From contig CAJUJF010000010.1 of the NCBI GenBank assembly GCA_910586825.1, positions 6,065 to 70,064 of the forward strand: a stretch of 64,000 nucleotides of DNA, in the 5' to 3' direction. Below are positions 44,580 to 53,700 of this stretch, piece after piece. Origin of the DNA: an uncultured Christensenellaceae bacterium. GTDB taxonomy: Bacteria; Bacillota; Clostridia; Christensenellales; Borkfalkiaceae. Each line of letters starts with the position of its first letter. The first letter of the stretch is position 1. The translations under genes were made by a program, and so were the position numbers. The notes under the pieces were generated by a model that saw nothing but the letters and a program-made list of their open reading frames with translations, did no database searches and was not told the origin of the DNA.

Positions 44580-45455
44580 TCAAAAATCGGAAAAAGGATT
44601 GTCGTCGGAACCGCCCGATCCGCCCGCGGCGTTCCCGCCGTCGGCGCCGTTGCCGTTATTTCCGCCGCCGAACTCGGAAAACGGATCGGCGGGATCGCGA
44701 TAGCCGCCTGCGCCGCTTCCGTACATCTGCTGTTGCCGTCTCTGAATTTCTTCCATACGCCGCCGCATATAGGCGTTATAATCGACGGGCGTGTTGTTCC
44801 GCACCGCAAACAGCACGAATCCGCGGACGGGCAGGAAAGAACACAAGAACGCCATGAGGAAGGGTCCGCGCAGATAATACTTTCTGAAAAACGCCGTGAA
44901 CATGACGAGGAACAGAAAGAGCAGGGTTACGCGGGCGAATATGTCGAGAACTTGAAGCACGGTGTTCAACGTGAGAAGCCATGCGTATTCGGGCGCTTTG
45001 AGTTTGACAAGGTTCGGTTTGAATTCGATATACGACAATTCTTCGCCCGCTTCCACGATATCGTAAAACTCTTCGTTTAAAAACAGGAACGTCGTCACCA
45101 AAAGTCCGACCTCGACCAGCACGAAAAAGACTTCGGCGATCACCGCCCAGATCCCCGGCTGTTTCATCTTCACGCCGAACATATTCGCCTCGCCCGCCAG
45201 CTTCCCTGCCAGCACGGTATTGCCGAACGGAAGAAACCCGATCCACCAATAGGAAATACACTTGGACTTTGCCATGCGCATCAGCCCCAAGCCGCCGAAC
45301 AGCAAGCCGACGAGGTAGAGCGCGCCCGCGGACGCGAGACAGATGATCCAGACGAGTTTGAGCTGTTCCACCGCTTCCCCGACGCTGTTCGCCTTCGTCG
45401 ACTGCAAAAAGGTGAGCACCAACTGCGGAACGCTGATCCAATCGAAAAACTCCAC
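44580..45455 (-). CDS. Membrane protein of unknown function, GTG start
   Basis: 291 residues, no family recognised. It starts at GTG 45453-45455, which directly abuts the truA stop (TAA then GTG) behind an ideal GGAGGAGAT in the truA tail. Four to five hydrophobic segments are visible (about 33-60, 72-92, 103-127, 160-190 and 195-215). The C-terminal ~60 residues are a low-complexity, Gly/Asn-rich, probably cytoplasmic tail with repeated D-P-F-S-[ED]-F type elements (ADPFSEF and NPFSDF at the very end). A duplicated motif of this kind may be a docking peptide; that is inference. Last gene of the ecfA1-ecfA2-ecfT-truA transcript. Could be a DUF-type envelope protein. Confidence 0.8.
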   Translation of the reverse strand: MEFFDWISVPQLVLTFLQSTKANSVGEAVEQLKLVWIICLASAGALYLVGLLFGGLGLMRMAKSKCISYWWIGFLPFGNTVLAGKLAGEANMFGVKMKQPGIWAVIAEVFFVLVEVGLLVTTFLFLNEEFYDIVEAGEELSYIEFKPNLVKLKAPEYAWLLTLNTVLQVLDIFARVTLLFLFLVMFTAFFRKYYLRGPFLMAFLCSFLPVRGFVLFAVRNNTPVDYNAYMRRRMEEIQRRQQQMYGSGAGGYRDPADPFSEFGGGNNGNGADGGNAAGGSGGSDDNPFSDF

Positions 45456-46223
45456 TTAAATCTCCTCCGTTCCGAATAACGGAACTTCGTATTCTATATT
45501 TTCCATGACAAGCCCGCACGCGGGCATCGTCTTGGCGAGACAGCCGCGCCTGCCGCTTGTAAACGCCGCCGTGATCCCCTCCCGTTTTCCGCACCCCACG
45601 GCGATCAGTTCGCCGGCAATGATGCGTACCATATTATATAGGAATCCGCTTCCGCATACGGAAATGCGGAACACCTCCGCCGTACCGACCGTTTCGGAAT
45701 CCACCCGTACCGAATACACCGTGCGCACGCTCGTCTTGACGGAAGAGCCTGCGGCGCAAAATGCTTTGAAATCGTGTTCGCCTTCGAGAAGCCGCGCCGC
45801 TTCGCGCATTGCGGAAAGATCGGGCTTGCCCGATACGCGCGCGCAGAACCGCCGAAGAAGGGGCTGTTCGGTCTCTGAACAATAAAAGGTATAACAGTAC
45901 GTCTTCCGTTTTGCCGAGCGCGTGCAATCGAAGCCCTCAGGCGCCCGTATACTCTTTAATACCCTTAAATCGGGCGGAAGAAACCGATTGAAGCAATCTT
46001 TTATCTTTTTTGCGGGAATGTTCGTCTCCGCGTCGAAATGGCAGACCTGACCGCGCGCATGCACGCCTGCGTCCGTACGCCCGCTTCCGCAGATCTTCGC
46101 CCGAACACCGAGCGCTTCTTCCGCCGCCCGTTCCAGCTCCCCCTGCACCGTACGGCAATCGGGCTGGATCTGGAATCCCGAAAAATCCGTGCCGTCGTAA
46201 CTGATCAAAAGCGCGAACCTCAT
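45456..46223 (-). CDS. truA: tRNA pseudouridine(38-40) synthase TruA
   Basis: 255 residues. Converts uridines 38-40 in the anticodon arm to pseudouridine. Seen: LLISYDGTDFSGFQ at the N-terminus, the catalytic GRTDAGVHA motif (Asp about 51), FNRFLPPD, and the closing FLYNMVRII motif. The start overlaps the ecfT stop by 4 bases, as in the common Firmicutes order ecfA1-ecfA2-ecfT-truA. A long variable segment is absent; nothing is odd. Confidence 0.96.
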   Translation of the reverse strand: MRFALLISYDGTDFSGFQIQPDCRTVQGELERAAEEALGVRAKICGSGRTDAGVHARGQVCHFDAETNIPAKKIKDCFNRFLPPDLRVLKSIRAPEGFDCTRSAKRKTYCYTFYCSETEQPLLRRFCARVSGKPDLSAMREAARLLEGEHDFKAFCAAGSSVKTSVRTVYSVRVDSETVGTAEVFRISVCGSGFLYNMVRIIAGELIAVGCGKREGITAAFTSGRRGCLAKTMPACGLVMENIEYEVPLFGTEEI

Positions 46224-47032
46224 ATCGCACCCACCCCGTACACGCGCAACAGGACGACGCCCGTCACAAGCGCCGCGCCGAAGAAAAAGCCCACGAGATC
46301 CCGCCAGCCGAACCGCAGTTTTTTGAACTTCGTGCGTTTTTTTCCGCCCGAATAACAGCGCGCGTCCATCGCGTCGCCGAGTTCTTCCGCGCGCCGAAGC
46401 GCGGAGAGCAGCAACGGAATCAGCACGGGAACGATCGACTTGATCTTTTTGATCAGCCCGCCCCTTTCGAAATCCGCGCCGCGCGCTTTTTGCGCGTTTT
46501 TAATGCGCTCCGTTTCGTCCATGAGAATGGGAATGAATCTGAGCGCGATGCTCATGATGAGCGCAAGTTCGTGAACGGGAAACCGAATCCATTTCAGCGG
46601 CGTGAGCAGACTTTCGATCCCGTCGGTGAGTTCTACGGGCGCGGTCGTGTACGTGAGCAACGAAGAACAGGTGACGAGCAACACGAGCCGACAGACGAGA
46701 AACGCCGAAAATATCAAGCCCTCCGTCGTCACGGTCAAAAACTTCCAACTCCACAGCACCGTTTCGCCGCGAAAAAAGAACACGTTGATCACCGCGGTGA
46801 ACAGAACGAGAAAGAGAATCCCGCGAAGCGCGCGCAACACTTTCAGAAACGGAACGCGTGAAAACGCGATGATCAGAATCATGACGAACGCGCAAGCCGC
46901 CAAGCCGTAAAAACTCGTCGCCAGAAAGATGGCGGTGATAAAGGCGATCAGGAACAGGATTTTCAGCCGCGGGTCCATGCGGTGAATAAAGGAAGTTACG
47001 GGATAATATTGCCCGAACGCGACGTCTTTCAT
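46220..47032 (-). CDS. ecfT: Energy-coupling factor transporter transmembrane protein EcfT
   Basis: 270 residues. Integral membrane part of the ECF core that drives uptake of vitamins and metals together with exchangeable S components. Five to six membrane helices and both coupling-helix motifs with Ala-Arg: AQKARGADF and AMDARCY, which touch the two ATPases. Overlaps ecfA2 and truA by 4 bases each. No S-component gene is in the window, which fits a shared group II ECF module. Confidence 0.95.
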   Translation of the reverse strand: MKDVAFGQYYPVTSFIHRMDPRLKILFLIAFITAIFLATSFYGLAACAFVMILIIAFSRVPFLKVLRALRGILFLVLFTAVINVFFFRGETVLWSWKFLTVTTEGLIFSAFLVCRLVLLVTCSSLLTYTTAPVELTDGIESLLTPLKWIRFPVHELALIMSIALRFIPILMDETERIKNAQKARGADFERGGLIKKIKSIVPVLIPLLLSALRRAEELGDAMDARCYSGGKKRTKFKKLRFGWRDLVGFFFGAALVTGVVLLRVYGVGAI

Positions 47033-47949
47033 ACCGCGCCCCCCTTTGCTTTCAGCACTTTTCCGACGAAATCCTCCGCCGTAAAATCGCAGTCGATCTC
47101 AACGCCTTTCTCTTTGAGGAGCGCGCAGAGCCGCGCGGTAAGCGGAACGTCCAGTCCGAGCGCCTTCAACTCCTCCCCTTTGCGGAAGAGTTCGCGGGGC
47201 GGAAGCGCGTACTTCACCGCGCCGTCCGAAAAGACCGCCGCCCGCGTACAGTTTTCGCTGATCTCGTCCATGTCGTGCGAAACGATGATCACCGTTTTGC
47301 ACCACTCGCGGTGGAGGCGGTGCAACAGCTCCATGATCTCGCGTTTGCCGAGCGGATCGAGACCCGCCGCAGGCTCGTCGAGAACCAGAACTTCGGGACG
47401 GGTCACGATGACGCCCGCAATGGCGACCCGCCGCTTCTGCCCGCCCGAAAGGTCGAAAGGAGACTTGTCCTTGATTTCTTCGTAATTCAGTCCGACGATC
47501 CCGAGTGCGGCGCGCACGGCGGCTTCTTTCTCCTCCGCCGTGAGTTTTTTATCGGAAAAATTTTTCAAGCCGAACGCAACGTCCTCTTTCACCGTTTCGG
47601 CAAAGAGCTGGTATTCGGGATATTGGAACACCATGCCGACCTTTTTCCGCAGGGCGCGGAAATCCGTTTTCTTCGAAGTGAGATCGAACTCCCCCACGGT
47701 CAGCACCGTTTTCGGCGGAACCGGCTTACCCTTTTTCGGCTTCTTTTCCCGATACCGTTTTAACGAGGAAGGCACCCGCAACAATCCGTTCAGATGCTGT
47801 ACAAACGTGCTCTTGCCGCTGCCCGTGTGTCCGATAATGCCGAAAAATTCCCCCTCTTCGATCGTGAGAGAGACGTCTTTCAAAGCCGCCGTCGCAAAGA
47901 GGGAACCGGCGTTGTAGGTATAACTCAAACGCTCCGCCGTAATACGCAC
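47029..47949 (-). CDS. ecfA2: Energy-coupling factor ATPase EcfA2
   Basis: 306 residues, ABC ATPase. Walker A GHTGSGKST about residues 38-46, Q loop VFQYPEYQLF, signature LSGGQKRRVA, Walker B EVLVLDEPAAGLDP and the switch His in VSHDMD. About 25 residues longer than usual, partly because of a Lys/Pro-rich insert (KRYREKKPKKGKPVPPK) after the Walker A region that is common in EcfA2. The first 25 bases overlap the end of ecfA1; the end overlaps ecfT by 4 bases. Confidence 0.96.
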   Translation of the reverse strand: MRITAERLSYTYNAGSLFATAALKDVSLTIEEGEFFGIIGHTGSGKSTFVQHLNGLLRVPSSLKRYREKKPKKGKPVPPKTVLTVGEFDLTSKKTDFRALRKKVGMVFQYPEYQLFAETVKEDVAFGLKNFSDKKLTAEEKEAAVRAALGIVGLNYEEIKDKSPFDLSGGQKRRVAIAGVIVTRPEVLVLDEPAAGLDPLGKREIMELLHRLHREWCKTVIIVSHDMDEISENCTRAAVFSDGAVKYALPPRELFRKGEELKALGLDVPLTARLCALLKEKGVEIDCDFTAEDFVGKVLKAKGGAV

Positions 47950-48758
47950 CGCGCGATTTCCTCCGCAAGTTTTTCTTCGCTCATCGTATCCTCGATCTCC
48001 ATTCCGCCCGCGCGCAAACGATTCGCAATCGCGCCGATCCGCGGAAGATCGAGATTGTAGGTCAACAGTTCTTCCTGCCGCTCGAATATCTCTTCCGGCG
48101 CGCCGGACATGACGATCTCGCCGCGGTTCATCACGATCGCGCGGTCTGCAAGCAACGCTTCTTCCGGAAAATGCGTCACGAGCAGAACGGTGATCTTTTC
48201 TTCCCGGTTCAGTCGGAGCACGACGTCGATAATCTCTTTTCTGCCGCGCGGATCGAGCATCGCGGTCGATTCGTCGAGGATCATGATTTTCGGTTTCAAC
48301 GCCAACACGCCCGCGATCGCGACCCGCTGTTTCTGCCCGCCCGAAAGCCGCGCGACCGTCGCATGGCGGTAATCCTGCATGCCGACCGCGCCCAGCGCAA
48401 ATTCGATGCGCGCCCCGATCTCTTCCCGTGGCAGACCGATGTTTTCCGCGCCGAACGCAACGTCGTCCTCCACGTAGGAAGCGACCGTCTGGTTGTCGGG
48501 ATTCTGAAACACGACCCCTACGTTTCTGCGGATCTCGAAAAGGTTTTTATTGGTGAGCGGCTTGCCGAACACGCTGATTTCGCCCGCGTCCGCTTCGAGC
48601 AAACCGTTCGCGAGACGGGCGAGCGTGCTTTTTCCGCTGCCGTTATGACCGAGAACGACGACGAATTCCCCTTCCTCGACCGAAAAATTTAGATTTTTAA
48701 TTGTAAAGGACCCGTCGCCGTACGAAAACGCGACGCCTTTGAATTCAAGTGCCTGCAT
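47925..48758 (-). CDS. ecfA1: Energy-coupling factor ATPase EcfA1
   Basis: 277 residues, ABC ATPase. Walker A GHNGSGKST, Q loop VFQNPDNQTV, signature RLSGGQKQRVA, Walker B KIMILDESTAMLDP (Ser in place of Pro after the Glu, frequent in EcfA1) and VTHFPEEA for the switch His. First gene of the ecfA1-ecfA2-ecfT-truA-membrane protein transcript, 30 bases downstream of a -10 box. Its ribosome site is poor (AGAAAAGAAAAA). Confidence 0.96.
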   Translation of the reverse strand: MQALEFKGVAFSYGDGSFTIKNLNFSVEEGEFVVVLGHNGSGKSTLARLANGLLEADAGEISVFGKPLTNKNLFEIRRNVGVVFQNPDNQTVASYVEDDVAFGAENIGLPREEIGARIEFALGAVGMQDYRHATVARLSGGQKQRVAIAGVLALKPKIMILDESTAMLDPRGRKEIIDVVLRLNREEKITVLLVTHFPEEALLADRAIVMNRGEIVMSGAPEEIFERQEELLTYNLDLPRIGAIANRLRAGGMEIEDTMSEEKLAEEIARCVLRRSV

Positions 48759-48787
48759 TTTTTCTTTTCTTTATTGGATTCTCACAT

Positions 48788-48816
48788 ATTATACCAAAAT
48801 CACCGCGATTTTACAA
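48788..48816 (-). promoter_or_regulatory. Sigma-A promoter of the ecf operon
   Basis: -35 TTGTAA (48811-48816), 17-bp spacer, -10 TATAAT (48788-48793). It diverges from the plus-strand promoter at 48860-48888. Confidence 0.7.
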
Positions 48817-48859
48817 TGAAAACGCAGTGAAATCCGAAAAAAGATTTCTTTCCAAACAC

Positions 48860-48888
48860 TTGCAAATCTTTTCCCGCTATGTTATACT
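48860..48888 (+). promoter_or_regulatory. Promoter of the LRR lipoprotein gene/leader RNA
   Basis: -35 TTGCAA (48860-48865), 17-bp spacer, -10 TATACT (48883-48888). The predicted start of transcription (about 48895) coincides with the first base of the long hairpin's outer stem. Confidence 0.7.
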
Positions 48889-48893
48889 GAACC

Positions 48894-48990
48894 TACCACA
48901 CAAAATCGAATATTTTTTTGACGAAGCGCAATAGTATAAAGGCATTGCGTATCTCTTTTTGCTTTGTCAAAAAATAGATTTTGTGTGGTA
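48894..48990 (+). ncRNA. Structured leader RNA: long imperfect hairpin
   Basis: A 97-base inverted repeat. The outer arms TACCACACAAAATC (48894-48907) and GATTTTGTGTGGTA (48977-48990) pair perfectly; after a small internal loop a second helix forms (TATTTTTTTGACGAAGC with GCTTTGTCAAAAAATA, one G-U pair and one bulge), then GCAAT/ATTGC with an asymmetric loop around AGTATAAAGGC. It starts at the predicted transcription start and is followed by an intrinsic terminator, as in a riboswitch, attenuator or independent small RNA. I do not recognise the class; a palindromic mobile element (MITE) is an alternative. Confidence 0.55.
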
Positions 48991-49011
48991 ACGAATTCGG
49001 AGATACCATGC

Positions 49012-49044
49012 AGTGTGTTTCCAAATTCGGGAACACACTTTTTT
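49012..49044 (+). terminator. Intrinsic terminator inside the LRR gene leader
   Basis: AGTGTGTTTCC (49012-49022) pairs with GGGAACACACT (49029-49039) followed by six T. It ends 7 bases before the ribosome site (CGGAGGT), so it can only act as a leader terminator (attenuation) or end a small RNA. Confidence 0.85.
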
Positions 49045-49061
49045 ATTTTACGGAGGTATTT

Positions 49062-50168
49062 ATGAAAAAGAAACTGCTATTTGCCGCCGGCGCATCATTG
49101 TTTGCCGCCCTCGTTCCGCTCACCGCCTGTAACTTTTGGGGAGGAATAAACAAAAAACCGTCGGGAAAACACGAACATACTTTTTCCGAAACCTGGCAGT
49201 ATGACGAAACGGAACACTGGCATGAATCAACTTGCGGACACGACGTGACCGACGGAAAAAATCAACATGATTTTGACAATAGAAATTGTATCGAATGCGG
49301 CTATTTATTACCACCGGAAGAAAAAGAACTTACGATTGACAAATTGCATTTTATCTGGAACACGGAATTATACGGTTATACCGTTAGCGCAAATAAAGAG
49401 AAAATACATTCCTTAAAGAAAATCGAGATTCCTGCTTCCGTCAATCGGTATCCGGTAAAGGGAATTGATGACTTAGCATTCGCAAAATGCAACGAGCTTA
49501 CAACCGTCACTATTCCCGACAGCGTAACAGACATTGGAGACGCGGCGTTTGCCTATTGTAAAAATTTGAAGAGCATCACCGTTCCAGACAGTGTCACGAA
49601 GTTCGGAGAAGCAGTGTTTGGCTATTGCGAAAGCTTGACAAACGTTACGATTCCAAACAACTTAAAAACAATATCATACGGTATGTTTGCCTATTGTTAC
49701 AGGTTAACAAGTATCAAAATACCCTATGGCGTAACGAGTATTCAAGGCGGTGCGTTTGGGTTTTGCAAAAATTTGACGAACATTACAATTCCCGACAGCG
49801 TGACGGAAATAGAAAGCGGCGTATTCATGGGTTGTAGCGGACTTACAAGCATTGCACTTCCTGACAGCGTGACGTATATCGGAAACGATGCATTTTTCGA
49901 ATGTAGCCGATTGTCAAACATCATGATTCCGCACGGAGTTTCATCGATTGAGAGCGACACTTTCACCAACTGCAACGAATTGATAAGCATTTCCATTCCG
50001 GTCAGCGTAACCAATATTAAATATGCGTTCTCGTCCTGTAACAATTTATCGGAAATACATTTTAACGGAACGATCGCGCAATGGAACGCAATCGAAAAAG
50101 CAAACGAATGGGATAGAGACATCAGAACTTACACCGTTTACTGCACGGACGGACAAATAAACAAATAA
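49062..50168 (+). CDS. BspA-type leucine-rich-repeat lipoprotein
   Basis: 368 residues from the ATG at 49062, behind CGGAGGT; the frame is open further upstream but that part is leader RNA. Lipobox LTAC (Cys about 23). Residues about 35-80 have a small His/Cys domain (HTFSETWQYDE, HWHESTCGHD, CIECGY) often placed before repeats in clostridial surface proteins. Then eight to nine LRR_5 (BspA/Treponema pallidum-type) repeats of about 23 residues with pattern A-F-x-x-C-x-x-L-x-x-[IV]-x-[IV]-P-x-S-V-x-x-I, ending in a FNGTIAQWNAI cap. Expected at the cell surface, probably in binding. More AT-rich than its neighbours. Expression seems controlled by the structured leader. Confidence 0.92.
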   Translation: MKKKLLFAAGASLFAALVPLTACNFWGGINKKPSGKHEHTFSETWQYDETEHWHESTCGHDVTDGKNQHDFDNRNCIECGYLLPPEEKELTIDKLHFIWNTELYGYTVSANKEKIHSLKKIEIPASVNRYPVKGIDDLAFAKCNELTTVTIPDSVTDIGDAAFAYCKNLKSITVPDSVTKFGEAVFGYCESLTNVTIPNNLKTISYGMFAYCYRLTSIKIPYGVTSIQGGAFGFCKNLTNITIPDSVTEIESGVFMGCSGLTSIALPDSVTYIGNDAFFECSRLSNIMIPHGVSSIESDTFTNCNELISISIPVSVTNIKYAFSSCNNLSEIHFNGTIAQWNAIEKANEWDRDIRTYTVYCTDGQINK

Positions 50169-50203
50169 AAAGACGCCGCGACTACCAATCGCGGCGTCTT
50201 TTT
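50167..50203. terminator. Bidirectional terminator between convergent genes
   Basis: Perfect 15-bp stem AAAAAGACGCCGCGA / TCGCGGCGTCTTTTT with a 7-base loop. T runs on both strands; serves the plus-strand LRR gene and the minus-strand small membrane gene. Confidence 0.92.
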
Positions 50204-50426
50204 ATTCGGGCTTTTCTGCCTGTTCCTTTTGATTCTTTTCTTCCGCTTTGGCTTGCCGGTTTTCTTTCGCGCGAATATTGTGATCCACCCAGCCCAGAAC
50301 GCAACACACCGTGCCGATCACCGCGGTGACAATCGATATGTAGACAAAAGCCTCGACAACATTACCGAAAAGAAACAGCCAGATACTGAAAACGTACATC
50401 CCAATCCCAAACAAAATTGCAATCAT
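50202..50426 (-). CDS. Small two-helix membrane protein
   Basis: 74 residues, no family recognised. Two membrane helices (about 2-20 and 24-46) and a strongly charged C-terminal tail rich in Lys, Glu and Gln (about 50-74), expected in the cytoplasm. AAAGGAG precedes the ATG. It has its own good promoter at 50527-50554, and the leader holds a hairpin with a T tract (50459-50487) that may act as an attenuator. The stop codon lies in the shared terminator. Confidence 0.75.
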   Translation of the reverse strand: MIAILFGIGMYVFSIWLFLFGNVVEAFVYISIVTAVIGTVCCVLGWVDHNIRAKENRQAKAEEKNQKEQAEKPE

Positions 50427-50458
50427 AGATATTCTCCTTTAACATTCTGAATTGATTC

Positions 50459-50487
50459 CAAAAACAAACGCGACAAGACGCGTTTGT
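50459..50487 (-). terminator. Hairpin with T tract in the small membrane gene's leader
   Basis: ACAAACGCG / CGCGTTTGT (50479-50487 with 50464-50472) followed by TTTTT on the minus strand, about 35 bases before the start codon and downstream of the promoter. Either a leader attenuator or the end of a very short RNA. Confidence 0.6.
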
Positions 50488-50526
50488 CCGAAAACCGATT
50501 TGCTCCGTTGCCCACGTCACGATTAA

Positions 50527-50554
50527 ATTGTAACATATTATCGCATTTTGTCAA
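50527..50554 (-). promoter_or_regulatory. Promoter of the small membrane protein gene
   Basis: -35 TTGACA (50549-50554), 16-bp spacer, -10 TACAAT (50527-50532). Confidence 0.7.
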
Positions 50555-50618
50555 TACTTGGATAAAAAATAATTTCATATTTATTTCGCAAAACGGACAA
50601 GTTTTTCTTTCCCCGCTA

Positions 50619-50647
50619 TTGACTTTGCCGTAAAAAACCTATATAAT
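50619..50647 (+). promoter_or_regulatory. Sigma-A promoter of the PFOR gene
   Basis: -35 TTGACT (50619-50624), 17-bp spacer, -10 TATAAT (50642-50647), leader of about 70 bases. Confidence 0.85.
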
Positions 50648-50725
50648 AGTTTGGGTGCGGACAGGCACGGCTTTTTCCGCGCGCAAAATCAGGTAATATT
50701 ATTTATTTTATTGGAGGTTTTATTC

Positions 50726-53700
50726 ATGACTAAGATGACAATAGACGGCAATACCGCCGCCTCGCACGTCGCTTACGCGTTCTCGGAAGTGGCTGCCATC
50801 TACCCCATCACCCCCTCGTCCCCCATGGCGGAATCCGCCGACGAATGGGCGACCCAAGGCAGAGTGAACATGTGGGGACAAAAACTCCGCATTGCCGAAA
50901 TGCAATCGGAAGGCGGCGCGGCAGGCGCGGTACACGGTTCGCTGACCGCGGGCGCGCTCACCACCACTTACACCGCTTCGCAGGGGCTTTTGCTCATGAT
51001 CCCCAACATGTACAAGATTTCGGGCGAACTGCTCCCCATGGTCATGCACGTTTCGGCGCGCGCGCTTGCGGCGCATTCGCTGAACATCTTCGGCGACCAT
51101 GCCGACGTTATGGCTTGCCGTCAGACGGGATTCGCGATGATCGCCGGCTGCTCGGTGCAGGAAGTCATGGATCTTGCGCTCGTCGCGCACCTCTCCACGC
51201 TACGCTCCCGCGTCCCCTTCATCAACTTCTTCGACGGATTCCGTACTTCGCACGAAGTGAGCAAGATCGACGCGATCGATTACGCCGAAATGAAAGCGAT
51301 CTTCGACAAAAAGGGTCTCGATAAAGACGTGGCGGCGTTCAAAGCGCGCGCGCTCAATCCCGAACACCCCGTACAGCGCGGCACGGCGCAGAACGGCGAC
51401 ACCTATTTCCAGAACCGCGAAACGGCGAACAGTTACTACAACGCGACGCCCGCGATCGTGCAGGAGATGATGGACGAAGTTTCCGCCCTTACGGGAAGAA
51501 ATTATCACCTCTTCGACTACGTGGGCGATCCCAAAGCGGAAAACGTGATCGTCATTATGGGTTCGGGCGCGGAGACGGTGGAAGAGAGCATCAACAAACT
51601 CAATAAACAGGGCAAAAAGTACGGCTTGATCAAAGTCCGCCTGTACCGCCCGTTCGTGACCGACGCGTTCGTCGCGGCGATCCCCAAGACCTGCAAAAAG
51701 ATCGCGGTTCTCGACAGAACGAAAGAACCCGGCTCGCTCGGCGAACCCCTTTACCTCGACGTATGCACCTCCCTGCTCGAAAAGGGCATGAAGAATATCG
51801 ACGTTGTCGGCGGAAGATACGGTTTGGGTTCCAAGGAATTCAACCCCTCGATGGTGCTTTCCGTTTACAAGAACCTCGAAGCGAAACAACCCAAGAATCA
51901 CTTCACCGTCGGTATCTACGAAGACGTGACGAACACTTCGCTCGACTTCTCCGAAAAATTCGACGCGGCGCCCGAAGGCTCCACCTCCTGCAAATTCTAC
52001 GGACTCGGTTCGGACGGTACGGTCGGCGCGAACAAGAACTCCATCAAGATTATCGGCGACCACACCGACATGTACGCGCAGGCGTATTTCTTCTACGACA
52101 GCAAGAAGTCGGGCGGCATCACCGTCTCCCACCTCCGCTTCGGAAAAACGCCCATTCAGAGCGAATATCTGATCGACTCGGCGGACTTCATCGCCTGCCA
52201 TAATCCCTCGTACATCATCCGTTACGATATGACGAGCGATCTGAAAGAGGGCGGCGCGTTCCTGCTCAACGCTCCCTGGACGACGGTGGAAGAACTCGAA
52301 AAGAACCTTCCCGCGAAAGTCAAGAACGCGCTCGCGAAAAAGCACGCGAAACTCTACGTGATCGACGCGATCGAGATCGCCGCGAAACTGGGTCTGCGCG
52401 GCAGAACGAACACCATTCTGCAATCGGCGTTCTTCCTGATCAACGAACAGATCATGCCCTACGCGACGGCGGTCGAGCTCATGAAGAAGATGGCGTACAA
52501 GTCCTTCGCGAGAAAAGGCGACGCAATCGTACAGATGAACTACAACGCGATCGATTCCGCGAAAGAGAATCTCGTGAAGATCGAAATCCCCGCTTCCTGG
52601 GAAAAGACGACCGAAGGCGCGGACATGATCTCCCAGCCCGGCAACGACTACTTCCGGAACGTGGTTTCTCCCATTCTCGCGCTCGAAGGCGACAAGCTCC
52701 CCTCCTCCGCGTTCGAAGCGGACGGCACCGTTCCGACCGGCACGACCAAGTACGAAAAACGCGGCGTCGCCGTTATGGTTCCCAAGTGGGTCAAAGAAAA
52801 CTGCATTCAGTGCAACTTCTGTTCCTTCGTATGCCCGCACGCGTGCATCCGTCCCGCGCTCGTCGCAAACGGAAGCGACAAACCCGCGGACTTCGATACC
52901 AAGCCCGCTACGGGAATCCCCGGATATGAGTTCCGCATGCAGGTGTCCCCGCTCGACTGTATGGGTTGCGGCGTTTGCGCGGAAGTCTGCCCCGGCATGA
53001 AGGGAAACAAGGCGTTGGTCATGACGCCGTTTGCCGAACTCGAAGTAAAAGAAGCGAAGAATTGGGAATACGCGGTAGAACTTCCCGAAGCCGACCTTTC
53101 GAACGCGAAAATGGCGGACGTGAAGAAGTCGCAGTTCACCCCTTCCCTCTTCGAATTCTCCGGCGCGTGCGCGGGCTGCGGAGAAACCCCTTACGTAAAG
53201 GTCGTCACCCAGCTGTTTGGCGATCGGATGATCGTTGCGAATGCGACGGGCTGCTCCTCCATCTACGGCGGCTCCTCCCCCACCTGCCCTTACACGACCA
53301 ACAAGCAAGGTCACGGACCCGCATGGGCAAACTCGCTGTTCGAAGACAACGCGGAATTCGGATACGGCATGAATCTTGCTTATAAGGCGAGAAGAAGCGC
53401 ATTGAAAGAGAAAGTCGAGAAACTTGCAGGACTGTGGAGCGGCTGGGCAGAAGGCAAAGCGGCTTGCGAGAGATGGATCGCAAATATGGACGACGCGGAA
53501 GGAAGCAAAACCGCGGCTGCCGAACTTGTAAAACGCATTGAGGAGTGCAAGGACTGCGGCTGCGAATGCGACGCGCTTGAAAAAGAAATCTATACCGATA
53601 AAGACTGCCTCGTGAAGAAATCCTTCTGGATTATCGGCGGCGACGGCTGGGCTTACGACATCGGTTACGGCGGACTCGATCACGTGCTCGCTTCCGGCGA

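Noticed and set aside
48894..48990. 6S RNA or T-box leader
   Set aside because: No central bubble typical of 6S and no T-box sequence or specifier loop; the downstream gene is not amino-acid related.
48981..49061. Upstream extension of the LRR protein to an earlier ATG
   Set aside because: The extension lies over the leader hairpin end and terminator; CGGAGGT directly before 49062 and the lipoprotein signal fix the start.
50651..50725. Upstream extension of the PFOR protein
   Set aside because: It would start next to the -10 box; TTGGAGGT before 50726 and the family N-terminus fix the start.
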